Positions 1 through 7,703 of a stretch of DNA of 64,000 nt are shown here, one piece after another. The notes beneath the pieces were generated by a model that ran no database searches, had not been told where the DNA came from, and saw nothing but the letters and a program-made list of their open reading frames with translations. Source of the DNA: JAVJRN01 sp040218415 (GTDB lineage Bacteria > Bacteroidota > Bacteroidia > Cytophagales > Cyclobacteriaceae); assembly GCA_040218415.1 (NCBI GenBank), contig JAVJRN010000049.1, forward strand, positions 310,001-374,000. Reading direction: 5' to 3'. A program made the translations under genes and the position numbers. How positions within the stretch are numbered: the first letter of the stretch is position 1; the number at the start of each line of letters is the position of its first letter.

Positions 1-827
1 GGATTGAACACAGAGATTAACCCATAAAAATGATTAGGGTTGTAAATGGGAGCTTCGTCCATTAAGATCAGATTTTGATCCACATTGCCACCTCTGATGT
101 ATAGGCCATTAGCATCTTCACCAATGGTTTTAATTCCGGGCATCATTATGGCCGTTTGAATAACATCTTCTTCCCCTAGAAAATATGGAATTTGGCCTTT
201 GTTTTTCAAATTCACGGAGTTGGTTCCTGTGATCATGGAAGACAAATTGAGATCAGCTGATCTGGAGGAAACGGTAATCTCATTCAGCTTCAAGCTTTCT
301 TGCTGCAAGCTGAGATTTAAAACACTATTTTTATTAATGATGAACGTGTCAATCAGTGTTTTGTAGCCAATGAATGAAACCTTCAGAATAATCTCCCCGG
401 GCTTAGTGTTAATCATGTAACCTCCATACTCGTTTGTCAGGGTGATATTTACAGCTTTGTTGGTTGACACACTTGCTCCTAATAAGTTTTCACCAGTTGA
501 GAAATCGGTGATTTTTCCTCTTATGGAGACGAGATTTGATGCGGAACGCGGGCTTAGCGTTATCATGTTTCCTCTCTTCTTTATCTCTACCCTTGTTTGA
601 TTTGTGATTGTGTCAAAAAGTTTGGTATAGTCATCAAGAGCAAAGTTGGAGGAGAGTATGATATCTTGATTTTTTATAAGATCAGGACTAAACGCTACCT
701 GAAAACCATTTTTCTTGCAAAAATCAATAATGTCATACAACTTATAGCTACCAGCTGATAGGCTTTGACCTTTTATAGTAAGGCTTAAAAGCAAAATGAA
801 TATAAGGCCTAATAATTTGTGAGCCAT
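1..827 (-). CDS. TonB-dependent receptor, N-terminal part (runs off window)
   Basis: Outer-membrane receptor expected to import a ligand using TonB energy. Only the first 275 codons are in the window; the frame is open to base 1. From the ATG at 827 there is a signal peptide (about residues 1-20, ending at IKGQ), then a short secretin/TonB-like (STN) segment (about 22-90), a carboxypeptidase-regulatory-like beta sandwich (about 97-180, with the usual GxxLxGASV pattern) and the start of the plug domain, including the IRGGNVDQNLILMDE motif typical of SusC/FecA-like plugs. It lies 142 bases downstream of a FecR-type anti-sigma gene and an ECF sigma gene on the same strand, the standard cell-surface-signalling layout. 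The ligand cannot be told from this part. Confidence 0.9.
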   Translation of the reverse strand, partial: MAHKLLGLIFILLLSLTIKGQSLSAGSYKLYDIIDFCKKNGFQVAFSPDLIKNQDIILSSNFALDDYTKLFDTITNQTRVEIKKRGNMITLSPRSASNLVSIRGKITDFSTGENLLGASVSTNKAVNITLTNEYGGYMINTKPGEIILKVSFIGYKTLIDTFIINKNSVLNLSLQQESLKLNEITVSSRSADLNLSSMITGTNSVNLKNKGQIPYFLGEEDVIQTAIMMPGIKTIGEDANGLYIRGGNVDQNLILMDEAPIYNPNHFYGLISVFN

Positions 828-969
828 CTAGCCAATTAATGTTTTTTGAAAATTTTTGGCGAGAAAAATTTCTTAAAGATAGACTGTTAAGACGGCTTGT
901 TTAACCTTATGGTGGAGAGAAAATTTGAATTATTAAATTTGACTGACCGATAGCTAATTTATCTACAAA

Positions 970-1824
970 TTACTGGCAACTTTTTCCAGAGATGGTAATT
1001 TTCTTACTGTTGATTTTTGCTTTTGCATTCAGAATAGTGCTTAAAACTTCAACAGTTTCGTTGAGATTTTGCTGTTTAAAAGTTGCAGAAACCCTACAAT
1101 TGGCTAAGGCTTTACTGTAGACTATTTTCGTATTGTAATGCTTATTCAAAACATCAATTACCTCGCTGAAAGCTACATTTTCGAAATCAAGGTCATTTGT
1201 TTTCCAAGCAATATCATTTTTACTTACTTGATTCAATACGAATTGGCTATTGATGATGGCGAGTGACTCTCCTTTTTGGAGCTTTACCTTATGCTGATCA
1301 TTGTAAACAGCAACTTGTCCATCAAATACATAAACTAAATCATCTGACTCATCCAGCGAAAAGGAAGTTCCTAATACTTCAACATTAAAGTCCTTGGATT
1401 CAACTTTGAACGATCCCCCAGTATGTTTAACGTCAAGAAATATCTTGCCTTTTTCCAAAGAGAGAATTCTATTTTCTTCAAAGTCAGTGCTGTATGAAAC
1501 TACTGTATTTCGATCTAAGAGCAAGTAACTGCCATCTGGTAATTTGTATTCTTGTTGGTTTTGTAAGGTTGAAAGCTGGCTTACTTCTGGTTTCTGGGTT
1601 TCAATAATAAATAGAGTACCAACAACTAATAGGGAAATCACTGCCGCAATTCTCAAAACAGCCTTGTATCCAAAGCTTGCTTTTTCCGCACTAATCCTAC
1701 GTTCTATGGCATTCCAGCTTTGCTCGGGTCTACCTGTGACGTTGGGATAATCCGTTATTTTTTCTAATTCATTTTTAGAATCAGTGTCAAAATTAAAAGA
1801 GTCATGATTTAGCCAGTCGCTCAT
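970..1824 (-). CDS. FecR family anti-sigma factor (DUF4974 C-terminus)
   Basis: Inner-membrane regulator that would hold or activate the neighbouring ECF sigma factor and receive a signal from the TonB receptor. It has a cytoplasmic N-terminus of about 54 residues, one membrane helix (about 55-75), a periplasmic FecR domain (about 92-185, with LPDGSYLLLDRNT and VEVLGTSFSL) and a C-terminal DUF4974 domain (about 215-280), which is common in Bacteroidota. The length of 284 aa is slightly short for the family but all parts are present. It sits between the sigma gene (124-base gap) and the receptor gene (142-base gap), all on the minus strand. Confidence 0.93.
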   Translation of the reverse strand: MSDWLNHDSFNFDTDSKNELEKITDYPNVTGRPEQSWNAIERRISAEKASFGYKAVLRIAAVISLLVVGTLFIIETQKPEVSQLSTLQNQQEYKLPDGSYLLLDRNTVVSYSTDFEENRILSLEKGKIFLDVKHTGGSFKVESKDFNVEVLGTSFSLDESDDLVYVFDGQVAVYNDQHKVKLQKGESLAIINSQFVLNQVSKNDIAWKTNDLDFENVAFSEVIDVLNKHYNTKIVYSKALANCRVSATFKQQNLNETVEVLSTILNAKAKINSKKITISGKSCQ

Positions 1825-1948
1825 TAATTCTATTTTATGTTGAAATGCTGCTTAGAAGCTTCTATTCACTAGATACTCCGCCGAAACATTTCGAGTGTTT
1901 TCTTTAAGGCAAATAATTTTAGTGAAACCCCCAATGAAGGATAATATT

Positions 1949-2488
1949 TTATTCATTTTTAGTCGATAAAAAGAGTCTTAACTTTTGAAAGGCGATACCC
2001 ATTTGATTTTCTACAGTTTTTACAGAAATTTCTAGTTCTTCGCTAATTTCTTTGTAAGTATAGCCGCTATATCTACTCAATATGAATATTTGTTTACACT
2101 TAACTGGTAATTGATCAATGGCTGTTTGGACTTTGATTCTGAGTGCCTGATCTTCTTGCTCATCATCATTGATGAATAATGAAGCTGCAGAAAGGTTTTC
2201 AGAAAGTTGCTGCTTGGGAAGTTCGTTTTTAATGTAGTTGATCGACTTATTCCTTACGGTAGTAAACAGGTATGATTTAAGCGAAGTTTTTATTTGAATA
2301 TTTTCTCGTTTTTCCCATAAGTAAACAAATGCATCTTGAACTATTTCTTCACTGATCATTTCTGCCCTGACCATACTTAGGCAAAAACGATACAGGTCTT
2401 GGTAGTAGTCATCAAAGAGCTGCTTGAATACTGACTTGTTGCCAGCTTTTATTTTACTGAACAATTCTTGATCAGAAAGATGAGCCAT
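1949..2488 (-). CDS. RNA polymerase ECF sigma factor
   Basis: Sigma-70 family factor of the Bacteroidota ECF type. Region 2 spans about residues 20-85 (DYYQDLYRFCLSMVRAEM, then VQDAFVYLWEKRENI) and region 4 about 115-172, with a helix-turn-helix around YTYKEISEELEISVKTVENQ. There is no region 3, as expected. The start codon directly follows the stop codon of the upstream lipoprotein gene (TAA then ATG, no gap), so the two are very probably co-transcribed. The FecR and TonB-receptor genes follow, which are the expected partner and target. The inducing signal is unknown. Confidence 0.95.
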   Translation of the reverse strand: MAHLSDQELFSKIKAGNKSVFKQLFDDYYQDLYRFCLSMVRAEMISEEIVQDAFVYLWEKRENIQIKTSLKSYLFTTVRNKSINYIKNELPKQQLSENLSAASLFINDDEQEDQALRIKVQTAIDQLPVKCKQIFILSRYSGYTYKEISEELEISVKTVENQMGIAFQKLRLFLSTKNE

Positions 2489-3610
2489 TTACAGCGGAGT
2501 ATCGCTTCTGAAAGCGTCGAAAAGGCGATTAAAAAGTCTTTGGCTTTGATTAAAGAAGCCATTACAACAGTTGTTTCCCTGAATGGCTATAATCAAATCT
2601 AGCTCTGGAATGATGTACATGTTTTCTCCTAAAGTACCTGTCATTATCAAAATATCTTGAGACGGATAATTGTAAAGTTCGAAATAGTCACTCGTGAACC
2701 TCCACCAACCATAACCAAAACTATGATACTGAGACTGAGGTTGTAACTCAGCGTTATTAGAAATTTCAAAATACCAATCTTCGCTTATGACTCTTTTCCT
2801 ATCAATCCATCTGCCTTGGTTCATGATCATACTCCCAAACTTAACCAAATCGAATGTTGACAATTTAAGTCCGTTAGTGCCATTGAGAGTACCCGTTGGG
2901 TCTTTCTCCCAATTATAATTGGTAATACCTATTTCTTGAAATAAGCGCTCATCGAAATAGGTATCCAGTGATTGGTCGGGTAGGGCGTTTTCCATAATTT
3001 TCGAAAGGATCATTCCATGCCCAGAATTGAACACATAGCGTAATCCAGGCGCAGCTTCCTGTGGTCTTTCGAGGATGTATCTTGTCCAATCGATACTCGC
3101 GTTCATTCTATTGATATCGTTGCGATCGCTTAAACTTGAGACCACCGATTCGTTCCAAAAAAGCCCTGATCTATTGTCTAGCATATGGCGAATAGTAATA
3201 TTTGACTTTGCTGAACTTTCTGTAAAAATATCGCTGTACTCTGGAAGGTAATTGGCAATAGGATCGTCTAGCGAGTTAATCCAACCCTCTTCTAAAAATG
3301 AGCCGAGCAAGCTTATCAGCACTGCATAAGTGTTTCTGCCTAAGGGCCTTAACTGCTCACGAGTAGAAAGATCATAGTAGTTTTCAAAGATGATTTTATC
3401 TTCTTTTAAAATGACCAATCCATCAATAAAGTCATAATTATTTTGCCGAATGAGATCATCGAGCTCCAAAAAGCGCTCATCATCCAAGCCAAAGCTGGAA
3501 GGTTTGGAATATTCCCAAATCTGTTGATCAGGAGGTAATTCTGTTCCTACATAACAACTTGTAAGTATCACTATTGATGCTATAAAAATAAATACCTTAT
3601 TTCTCTTCAT
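2489..3610 (-). CDS. Lipoprotein of the serine beta-lactamase-like (class C) fold, probably without catalytic residues
   Basis: The 373-aa protein starts at the ATG at 3610. An upstream in-frame extension is rejected because MKRNKVFIFIASIVILTSC is a clean lipoprotein signal with the lipobox Cys at residue 19. The body matches beta-lactamase/EstB-like serine hydrolases (LEEGWINSLDDPIANYLPEY, IRHMLDNRSGLFW, FGYGWW). Lined up on those landmarks, the SxxK position reads R-N-T-Y, the usual YNSG reads FNSG, and the HxG-type third motif reads G-T-L-G. The Ser and Lys therefore seem lost, and I infer a non-catalytic binding or signalling protein. It overlaps the upstream outer-membrane gene by 14 bases and abuts the sigma-factor start. 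Confidence 0.75.
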   Translation of the reverse strand: MKRNKVFIFIASIVILTSCYVGTELPPDQQIWEYSKPSSFGLDDERFLELDDLIRQNNYDFIDGLVILKEDKIIFENYYDLSTREQLRPLGRNTYAVLISLLGSFLEEGWINSLDDPIANYLPEYSDIFTESSAKSNITIRHMLDNRSGLFWNESVVSSLSDRNDINRMNASIDWTRYILERPQEAAPGLRYVFNSGHGMILSKIMENALPDQSLDTYFDERLFQEIGITNYNWEKDPTGTLNGTNGLKLSTFDLVKFGSMIMNQGRWIDRKRVISEDWYFEISNNAELQPQSQYHSFGYGWWRFTSDYFELYNYPSQDILIMTGTLGENMYIIPELDLIIAIQGNNCCNGFFNQSQRLFNRLFDAFRSDTPL

Positions 3611-4253
3611 CGTATTTATAGAAAAAGCCCAATTTAAGTCCTGCGTTAAACATGAGGCCAGAAGTTTCATTGTTATCAAATGATGGGATATCGAAATCTG
3701 ACACAAACTTATAACCTATACTTAAATACAATTGTGTAAAGATAGTGGGTTCAAATTCGAGTAAAATTTCAGGTTTTAATTCGGTGAATTTGTCTCTGGC
3801 AAAGTCTTCCTGATTTTCTATCCGACTCCATAAAATATCACCTGATCCAATGAGCATTCTGCCAGATACGCCGATTAGTTTTCTGTCAATCATCCGGTAT
3901 CCTAAATATACTCCGCCGCTGCTTGAGTGCAAAGAAAATGAAGACGGGAAAATCACCATTTCTTCATCATTGGAAATCAATTCTCGATAATAGAAACCAC
4001 CTAAAAACCTTTTATATTCAAGACCAATGCCATAATAAATATTGATATTATCCTCGAATTGTGTATCCATAGACTCAAATTGTCCTTCTATAGTTATTGC
4101 CCAAGGAAATTCAATTCGTTTTTTCATGTCCATGGTATCAAGTGCAATTGCCGCACTATCAGTAGCAACCAAAGTTGAATCTTGGGTGTAACCGGACAGA
4201 CTGAGTCCGCAAATTAAGGCTACCAGAATGGTATGTTTTAATAAATGCATCAT
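3597..4253 (-). CDS. Outer-membrane-type protein of unknown function
   Basis: 218 aa with a signal peptide (about residues 1-23, cleavage after GYTQ). The body alternates hydrophobic and polar residues with many aromatics, for example YYGIGLEYKRFLGGFYYREL and TQLYLSIGYKFVSDF, and ends on aromatic-rich FFYKY, all consistent with a small outer-membrane beta barrel. I do not recognise a named family. It is the first gene of the minus-strand run that leads through the lipoprotein and sigma factor to FecR and the TonB receptor. Two ATGs (4253 and 4250) are possible. Confidence 0.65.
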   Translation of the reverse strand: MMHLLKHTILVALICGLSLSGYTQDSTLVATDSAAIALDTMDMKKRIEFPWAITIEGQFESMDTQFEDNINIYYGIGLEYKRFLGGFYYRELISNDEEMVIFPSSFSLHSSSGGVYLGYRMIDRKLIGVSGRMLIGSGDILWSRIENQEDFARDKFTELKPEILLEFEPTIFTQLYLSIGYKFVSDFDIPSFDNNETSGLMFNAGLKLGFFYKYDEEK

Positions 4254-4644
4254 TCGCTTATTGTAAACTTAAATGATTCAAACATTTAATTGAGCTAATA
4301 CATTCCGTAAGATTGATATTTTGCATCTTAGCGACAAATAGAGAAATGAATCAGGAATCGTGATTAACCTTTTTCAAAATCCATGAAAATTAATCGAAGC
4401 GGAAGAATTGATCAAACTTTTCAGGTTAAGGTGAAATAGCCTCTGGTTTAAATAGGTGTTGTTAATTAAATGCTAATATTTTCAATACCTTATCAACCAA
4501 GTTCAAATGCACTTTCCCGAGCATTTAATGGTTTTTAATCTGCAAAAAAGGACCAAAGAAGAAGTGAAATTTAGATGCTTTAAAAAATCATTATCTTCAT
4601 TGTTTGTCTTGATCCAAAACCCTAAGAAGATGAAAATGGAATGC
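4254..4644. other. Intergenic region of 391 bases between two minus-strand genes
   Basis: AT-rich stretch between the outer-membrane protein gene and the downstream end of the FtsE-like gene. A 68-codon plus-strand frame (4507-4713) runs into the FtsE gene antisense, has no recognisable features, and is not called. I see no clear terminator, RNA fold or repeat. The promoter of the sigma/receptor cluster should lie in the part next to 4253, but no TAnnTTTG box matches perfectly there; the nearest is an AATGTTTG on the minus strand just upstream of the start. Confidence 0.5.
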
Positions 4645-5355
4645 TTAATATATTTCAGAATATTCGAAGTGGTCAATTCTGCTATCCAATATTTTGGTTT
4701 TGTCGCACTTTAGAACGCGCGCAGGAAATTTATCAATAAAGTGATGATTGTGGGTAGCCATTAATACTGCTGTACCACTTTTATTTATCTCCAGAAAAAG
4801 CTTCATAATGCCATCAGCAACCTCCGGATCTAAATTTCCTGTAGGTTCGTCGGCAATTAAAATCTGAGGTTCGTTGATCAAGGCTCGAGCAATAACCACA
4901 CGCTGTTGCTCACCTCCCGATAGTTGATGAGGCATTTTATTGGAAACAGTACCAAGACCAACACGCATGAGAATTTCCGCCATTCGGCTTTTCATTTTCG
5001 CGCGATCCTTCCATCCTGTAGCCTTCATTACAAAGAATAGATTTTCCGCCACCGTCCGGTCATAAAAAAGCTCAAAAGCCTGAAATATGATGCCTATTTT
5101 TCTCCTTAGAAAAGGAATTTCTGTGCTTTTTATACCACGGATCTGAATACCGCAGACACTGATGTCTCCAAGTCTCAGGTTTAAATCTCCATAGAGTGTT
5201 TTAAGTAACGAAGACTTACCACTTCCTGTACGGCCGATCAAATAAACAAACTCTCCTTTGGCAATATCAAAAGCTATGTCACTTAAGACTGTTGCATTTT
5301 CTTGAAAAATGCTCGCTTTATTAACATGAACCAAAGGATCGTTTGAAAATGACAT
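4645..5355 (-). CDS. ftsE: FtsE-like ABC transporter ATP-binding protein
   Basis: Cytoplasmic ATPase of the FtsE/LolD/MacB class, 236 aa. Walker A is GRTGSGKSS (41-49), the ABC signature LSGGEQ is at 145-150, Walker B with the catalytic Glu is ILIADE (165-170) followed by PTGNLD, and the switch His is in MATHN (about 200). In Bacteroidota a lone FtsE like this is thought to work with an FtsX encoded elsewhere, in division or cell-wall hydrolase control; no permease gene lies in this window. It starts immediately after the stop codon of the 67-aa gene upstream (TAA then ATG). FtsE is favoured over LolD by length and Walker context, but the subfamily is not certain. Confidence 0.8.
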   Translation of the reverse strand: MSFSNDPLVHVNKASIFQENATVLSDIAFDIAKGEFVYLIGRTGSGKSSLLKTLYGDLNLRLGDISVCGIQIRGIKSTEIPFLRRKIGIIFQAFELFYDRTVAENLFFVMKATGWKDRAKMKSRMAEILMRVGLGTVSNKMPHQLSGGEQQRVVIARALINEPQILIADEPTGNLDPEVADGIMKLFLEINKSGTAVLMATHNHHFIDKFPARVLKCDKTKILDSRIDHFEYSEIY

Positions 5356-5559
5356 TTAGATTTCTAATTTTTGAAGTTTTCCAAAGCTTAAATTACTAAT
5401 TACTTCTTTAAGCGCCTCTTCTTTTCCTTCAAGACCATATTTTTCCATTTTTTGGAGTGGTCTATCTGCACGGAAATAAGCAATCAACACAAATTTCTCA
5501 TCGCGAAGCTGAATGTAATCAGGAATCTTTGCCTTACCCTTTACTTTTATGATGTACAT
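5356..5559 (-). CDS. Small conserved-looking protein upstream of ftsE-like gene
   Basis: 67 aa, soluble, mixed alpha/beta pattern: MYIIKVKGKAKIP, then VLIAYFRADRP, then a charged helix ending in FGKLQKLEI. No signal peptide, membrane segment or metal motif. Its stop codon directly abuts the start codon of the ABC ATPase, so the two are almost certainly translated from one message. I do not recognise the family. The context suggests a role tied to the FtsE-like ATPase or simple co-transcription. Confidence 0.7.
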   Translation of the reverse strand: MYIIKVKGKAKIPDYIQLRDEKFVLIAYFRADRPLQKMEKYGLEGKEEALKEVISNLSFGKLQKLEI

Positions 5560-5594
5560 AGTATGATCACTGAACCATAAGAAGTAATCAAGAA

Positions 5595-6251
5595 TTATTG
5601 ATTGCCTTTGTTATAATCAGCAAGGAATTTCGCTAATCCGCTATCAGTCAAAGGGTGTTTCAATAATCCTGTAATAACACTCAAAGGACAAGTGACAACA
5701 TCTGCGCCAGCTTCAGCACATTGTATTAAATGCATATTATGTCTCACAGAGGCTGCTAAGATTTCAGTTTCAAAGCCATAATTGTCGAAGATCTGAACAA
5801 TCTGCTCTATTAAAGCCATTCCATCGGATCCAATATCATCTAATCTTCCTAGAAAAGGAGAGATGTATGATGCACCCGCTTTTGCAGCAAGAATTGCTTG
5901 ACCAGCATTGAATATCAAAGTACAATTTGTTCTAATTCCTTCGGCTGTTAATGCTTTTATGGCTTTCACGCCATCTTTAATCATTGGAATTTTCACGACA
6001 ATTTTATCGTCGATTTTAGCCAAGTTTCTGCCTTCTTCGAGCATGTGCTCGTAATCTGTTGAGATTACTTCGGCACTCACATTGTCATCAACAATGTCGC
6101 AGATATCCTTGTAATGCTTTAAAATATTCTCTTTACCTGTAATTCCTTCTTTGGCCATTAAGGATGGGTTGGTAGTCACTCCATCTAATACACCAAGATC
6201 ATAAGCTTCGCGTATTTCATCAAGATTAGCGGTATCAATAAAAAATTTCAT
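5595..6251 (-). CDS. Transaldolase, small TalC/FSA-like type
   Basis: 218-aa single-domain TIM barrel of the transaldolase family (pentose phosphate pathway, dihydroxyacetone transfer between sugar phosphates). Diagnostic segments are the N-terminal MKFFIDTANLDEI, VTTNPSL (26-31), the Schiff-base Lys in VVKIPM (K87), NCTLIFNAGQA, and SPFLGRLDD. The length matches the short bacterial transaldolases related to fructose-6-phosphate aldolase, not the 320-aa TalB type. A split transketolase at 31837-33644 supplies the companion enzyme. Sequence alone does not fully separate transaldolase from FSA activity. Confidence 0.93.
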   Translation of the reverse strand: MKFFIDTANLDEIREAYDLGVLDGVTTNPSLMAKEGITGKENILKHYKDICDIVDDNVSAEVISTDYEHMLEEGRNLAKIDDKIVVKIPMIKDGVKAIKALTAEGIRTNCTLIFNAGQAILAAKAGASYISPFLGRLDDIGSDGMALIEQIVQIFDNYGFETEILAASVRHNMHLIQCAEAGADVVTCPLSVITGLLKHPLTDSGLAKFLADYNKGNQ

Positions 6252-6279
6252 AAGATGCTTTTTTAATTAATGTGGATTT

Positions 6280-6287
6280 CAAATGTA
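6280..6287 (-). promoter_or_regulatory. Putative -7 box upstream of the transaldolase gene
   Basis: On the minus strand this reads TACATTTG, a perfect match to the Bacteroidota -7 consensus TAnnTTTG. It lies 29 bases upstream of the transaldolase ATG and just after the U-run of the SRP RNA gene, so the transaldolase would have its own promoter. I see no well-placed TTG -33 element. Confidence 0.45.
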
Positions 6288-6310
6288 CTAGGTTGGGAGG
6301 GAATAAAAAA

Positions 6311-6401
6311 GGCAAACGAAATATCGCACCGCTACAACCACTTACCCTTGCTACCTTCCGGTCCTGGGGGATTCAGCAGGAGCTGGTCGTATCCGTTTGC
6401 C
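6311..6401 (-). ncRNA. ffs: Signal recognition particle RNA (4.5S-like, small bacterial type)
   Basis: RNA component of the signal recognition particle, which binds Ffh and directs inner-membrane protein targeting. Read on the minus strand, the apical hairpin contains CAGGACCGGAAGGTAGCAAGGG (split here by its GGAA tetraloop at about 6355-6358), the near-universal SRP domain IV signature with its asymmetric internal loops. The ends GGCAAACG and CGTTTGCC pair to close a long rod of about 91 nt, and are followed by a run of Us (6305-6310) that would serve as terminator. It lies between the 53-aa acidic protein gene and the transaldolase gene on the same strand. Exact ends are taken from the closing stem. 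Confidence 0.93.
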
Positions 6402-6404
6402 GAT

Positions 6405-6412
6405 GCGAAGAT
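6405..6412 (-). promoter_or_regulatory. Putative -7 box for the SRP RNA gene
   Basis: Minus-strand TATCTTCG differs from TAnnTTTG at one position and ends four bases before the predicted 5' end of the SRP RNA at 6401, the spacing expected for a -7 element. The fit to the RNA end is the main support. Confidence 0.4.
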
Positions 6413-6437
6413 ATGAAATATTAAAAACATTCACTAC

Positions 6438-6599
6438 TTACAATTCAGAAATCCTTCGATAATCTTCGTTGGACAATAGTTCTTTCTCTATATCCTCATC
6501 CATATCCTCTTGGTCTAATTCTTTGTAGGAAAAAAAGGAGGAATCAAGCACATCATCAATTTCTGTGTCATCATTTCGGTCATTATCTCTTTCATTCAT
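6438..6599 (-). CDS. Small very acidic protein (53 aa) next to the SRP RNA gene
   Basis: 53-codon frame with an ATG at 6599 and TAA at 6438. The product is strongly acidic (MNERDNDRNDDTEIDDVLD, then ELDQEDMDEDIEKELLSNED) and ends RRISEL. It contains no Cys, signal peptide or membrane segment. Reading-frame composition, a start in a good context and its position about 37 bases before the SRP RNA suggest a real gene. The family is not recognised; disordered acidic proteins of this size are often co-regulators or chaperone clients, which is only a guess. Confidence 0.55.
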   Translation of the reverse strand: MNERDNDRNDDTEIDDVLDSSFFSYKELDQEDMDEDIEKELLSNEDYRRISEL

Positions 6600-6870
6600 C
6601 AAACTAATTTAGGCTCAAAAATTCGCTGTTTTATGGCATGATTCATTATCAAATAATGAATGAATCATGAATGAATCGAATTTTTCGATGAAAGTAAGCT
6701 GTAAAATTGGTCTTTTAGTAGACGCTTGATTTGGAAAAAGTAGGCGCAGGAAAATTTGCAAACCATAATTCTTAAATGTGGACGAAATAGAAATTTCATG
6801 AAGAATGATTGCCTTAAATTTCATTTTAATCTACTTCGTAAGGGTGTAATATTGCAGTTGAAATGTCGAT

Positions 6871-7566
6871 ATGGTAAAAAGCTTAATATTTGTTTTATTT
6901 TCATTACTGACTTTTAATGCTTTAGCGCAGTATAAAGCATTTGTCGGGATCAAAGGTGGTGGGCATGTTTCCACTGTTTATATGGAGCACACGGTCTATA
7001 ACATCCGTGCCAATACCGAGTTTCTTACGAGTTACCATATCGGGGTTACTGGCAAGCTCTTTACTAATCAAAAACAGTCTTCTTTTTTAAATACAGGTTT
7101 ACAGCTCGGTGTTGACTATGACAGTAAAGGCTGGAGACAAAGATTCAATACTGGAGCACCTGATTATTTTACACGGTTAGATTATTTGGAAATACCTATA
7201 GAGGCCATTATTTATGCTGGCAAAGGCGGCAGCAAGTACTTTATAACAATGGGTCCATACTTGGAATATTTGCTGGCTGTGGACAAGGATGCTTTGCCAA
7301 CAGAAGCAGAAATAGGTCAATCGGAAGTCTATCCGATAGAAATTGATGAAGTCAATAGGTTTGGTTATGGAGGAAGAATGTCTGCTGGATTGCATCAAGA
7401 TACCAGTATCGGCGCTTTTCATTTAGAAATATTTTTCAATATCAGTATTCGAGGAGTACTAAATCCAGAGTCATTATCCGCAGTTAGAACCCCAGATCAG
7501 AGTAATCAATATGTCATTGGTTTTTCAGTAGGGTATTTAGTGCCTTTTGGAAAAATGAAATTTTAG
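6871..7566 (+). CDS. PorT-like outer-membrane beta-barrel protein
   Basis: 231 aa with signal peptide MVKSLIFVLFSLLTFNALAQ (cleavage after residue 20) and a body typical of the Bacteroidota 'outer membrane beta-barrel / PorT' domain: FVGIKGGGHVS at the mature N-terminus, alternating strands, GLQLGVDYDSKGW, YLEIPIEAIIYAG (the LEIPLL-like landmark of the family), and a final strand ending in FGKMKF. It stands alone between minus-strand genes on the left and the AlkB-like gene on the right. Role unknown; PorT itself belongs to type IX secretion, but many family members do not. Confidence 0.8.
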   Translation: MVKSLIFVLFSLLTFNALAQYKAFVGIKGGGHVSTVYMEHTVYNIRANTEFLTSYHIGVTGKLFTNQKQSSFLNTGLQLGVDYDSKGWRQRFNTGAPDYFTRLDYLEIPIEAIIYAGKGGSKYFITMGPYLEYLLAVDKDALPTEAEIGQSEVYPIEIDEVNRFGYGGRMSAGLHQDTSIGAFHLEIFFNISIRGVLNPESLSAVRTPDQSNQYVIGFSVGYLVPFGKMKF

Positions 7567-7703
7567 CAATTTCACAGCTTTTTTAAGTGTGTTATTTGAG
7601 ATAAACGTATTTTTTGTAATGCTTTAATATGAATTAATGATGGCTTCACTTTAAATTACTAGGTAAGACATTCGTGCACTTTGGTATTTAATAATTGAAT
7701 CAC

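Noticed and set aside
1544..1750. Many shadow frames on the strand opposite real genes (for example over FecR, MtaB, the M23 peptidase and the glucosidase)
   Set aside because: They overlap strongly supported genes, show no motif or start context, and follow the codon composition of the opposite strand.
4507..4713. 68-codon plus-strand frame between the sigma cluster and the FtsE-like gene
   Set aside because: Its 3' part runs antisense into the FtsE-like gene, the composition is basic and low in structure, and no start context or homology pattern was seen.
6311..6401. Rod-like inverted repeat considered as a simple terminator
   Set aside because: Its apical GGAA loop and flanking sequence match the SRP RNA signature, so it is a gene and not only a terminator.
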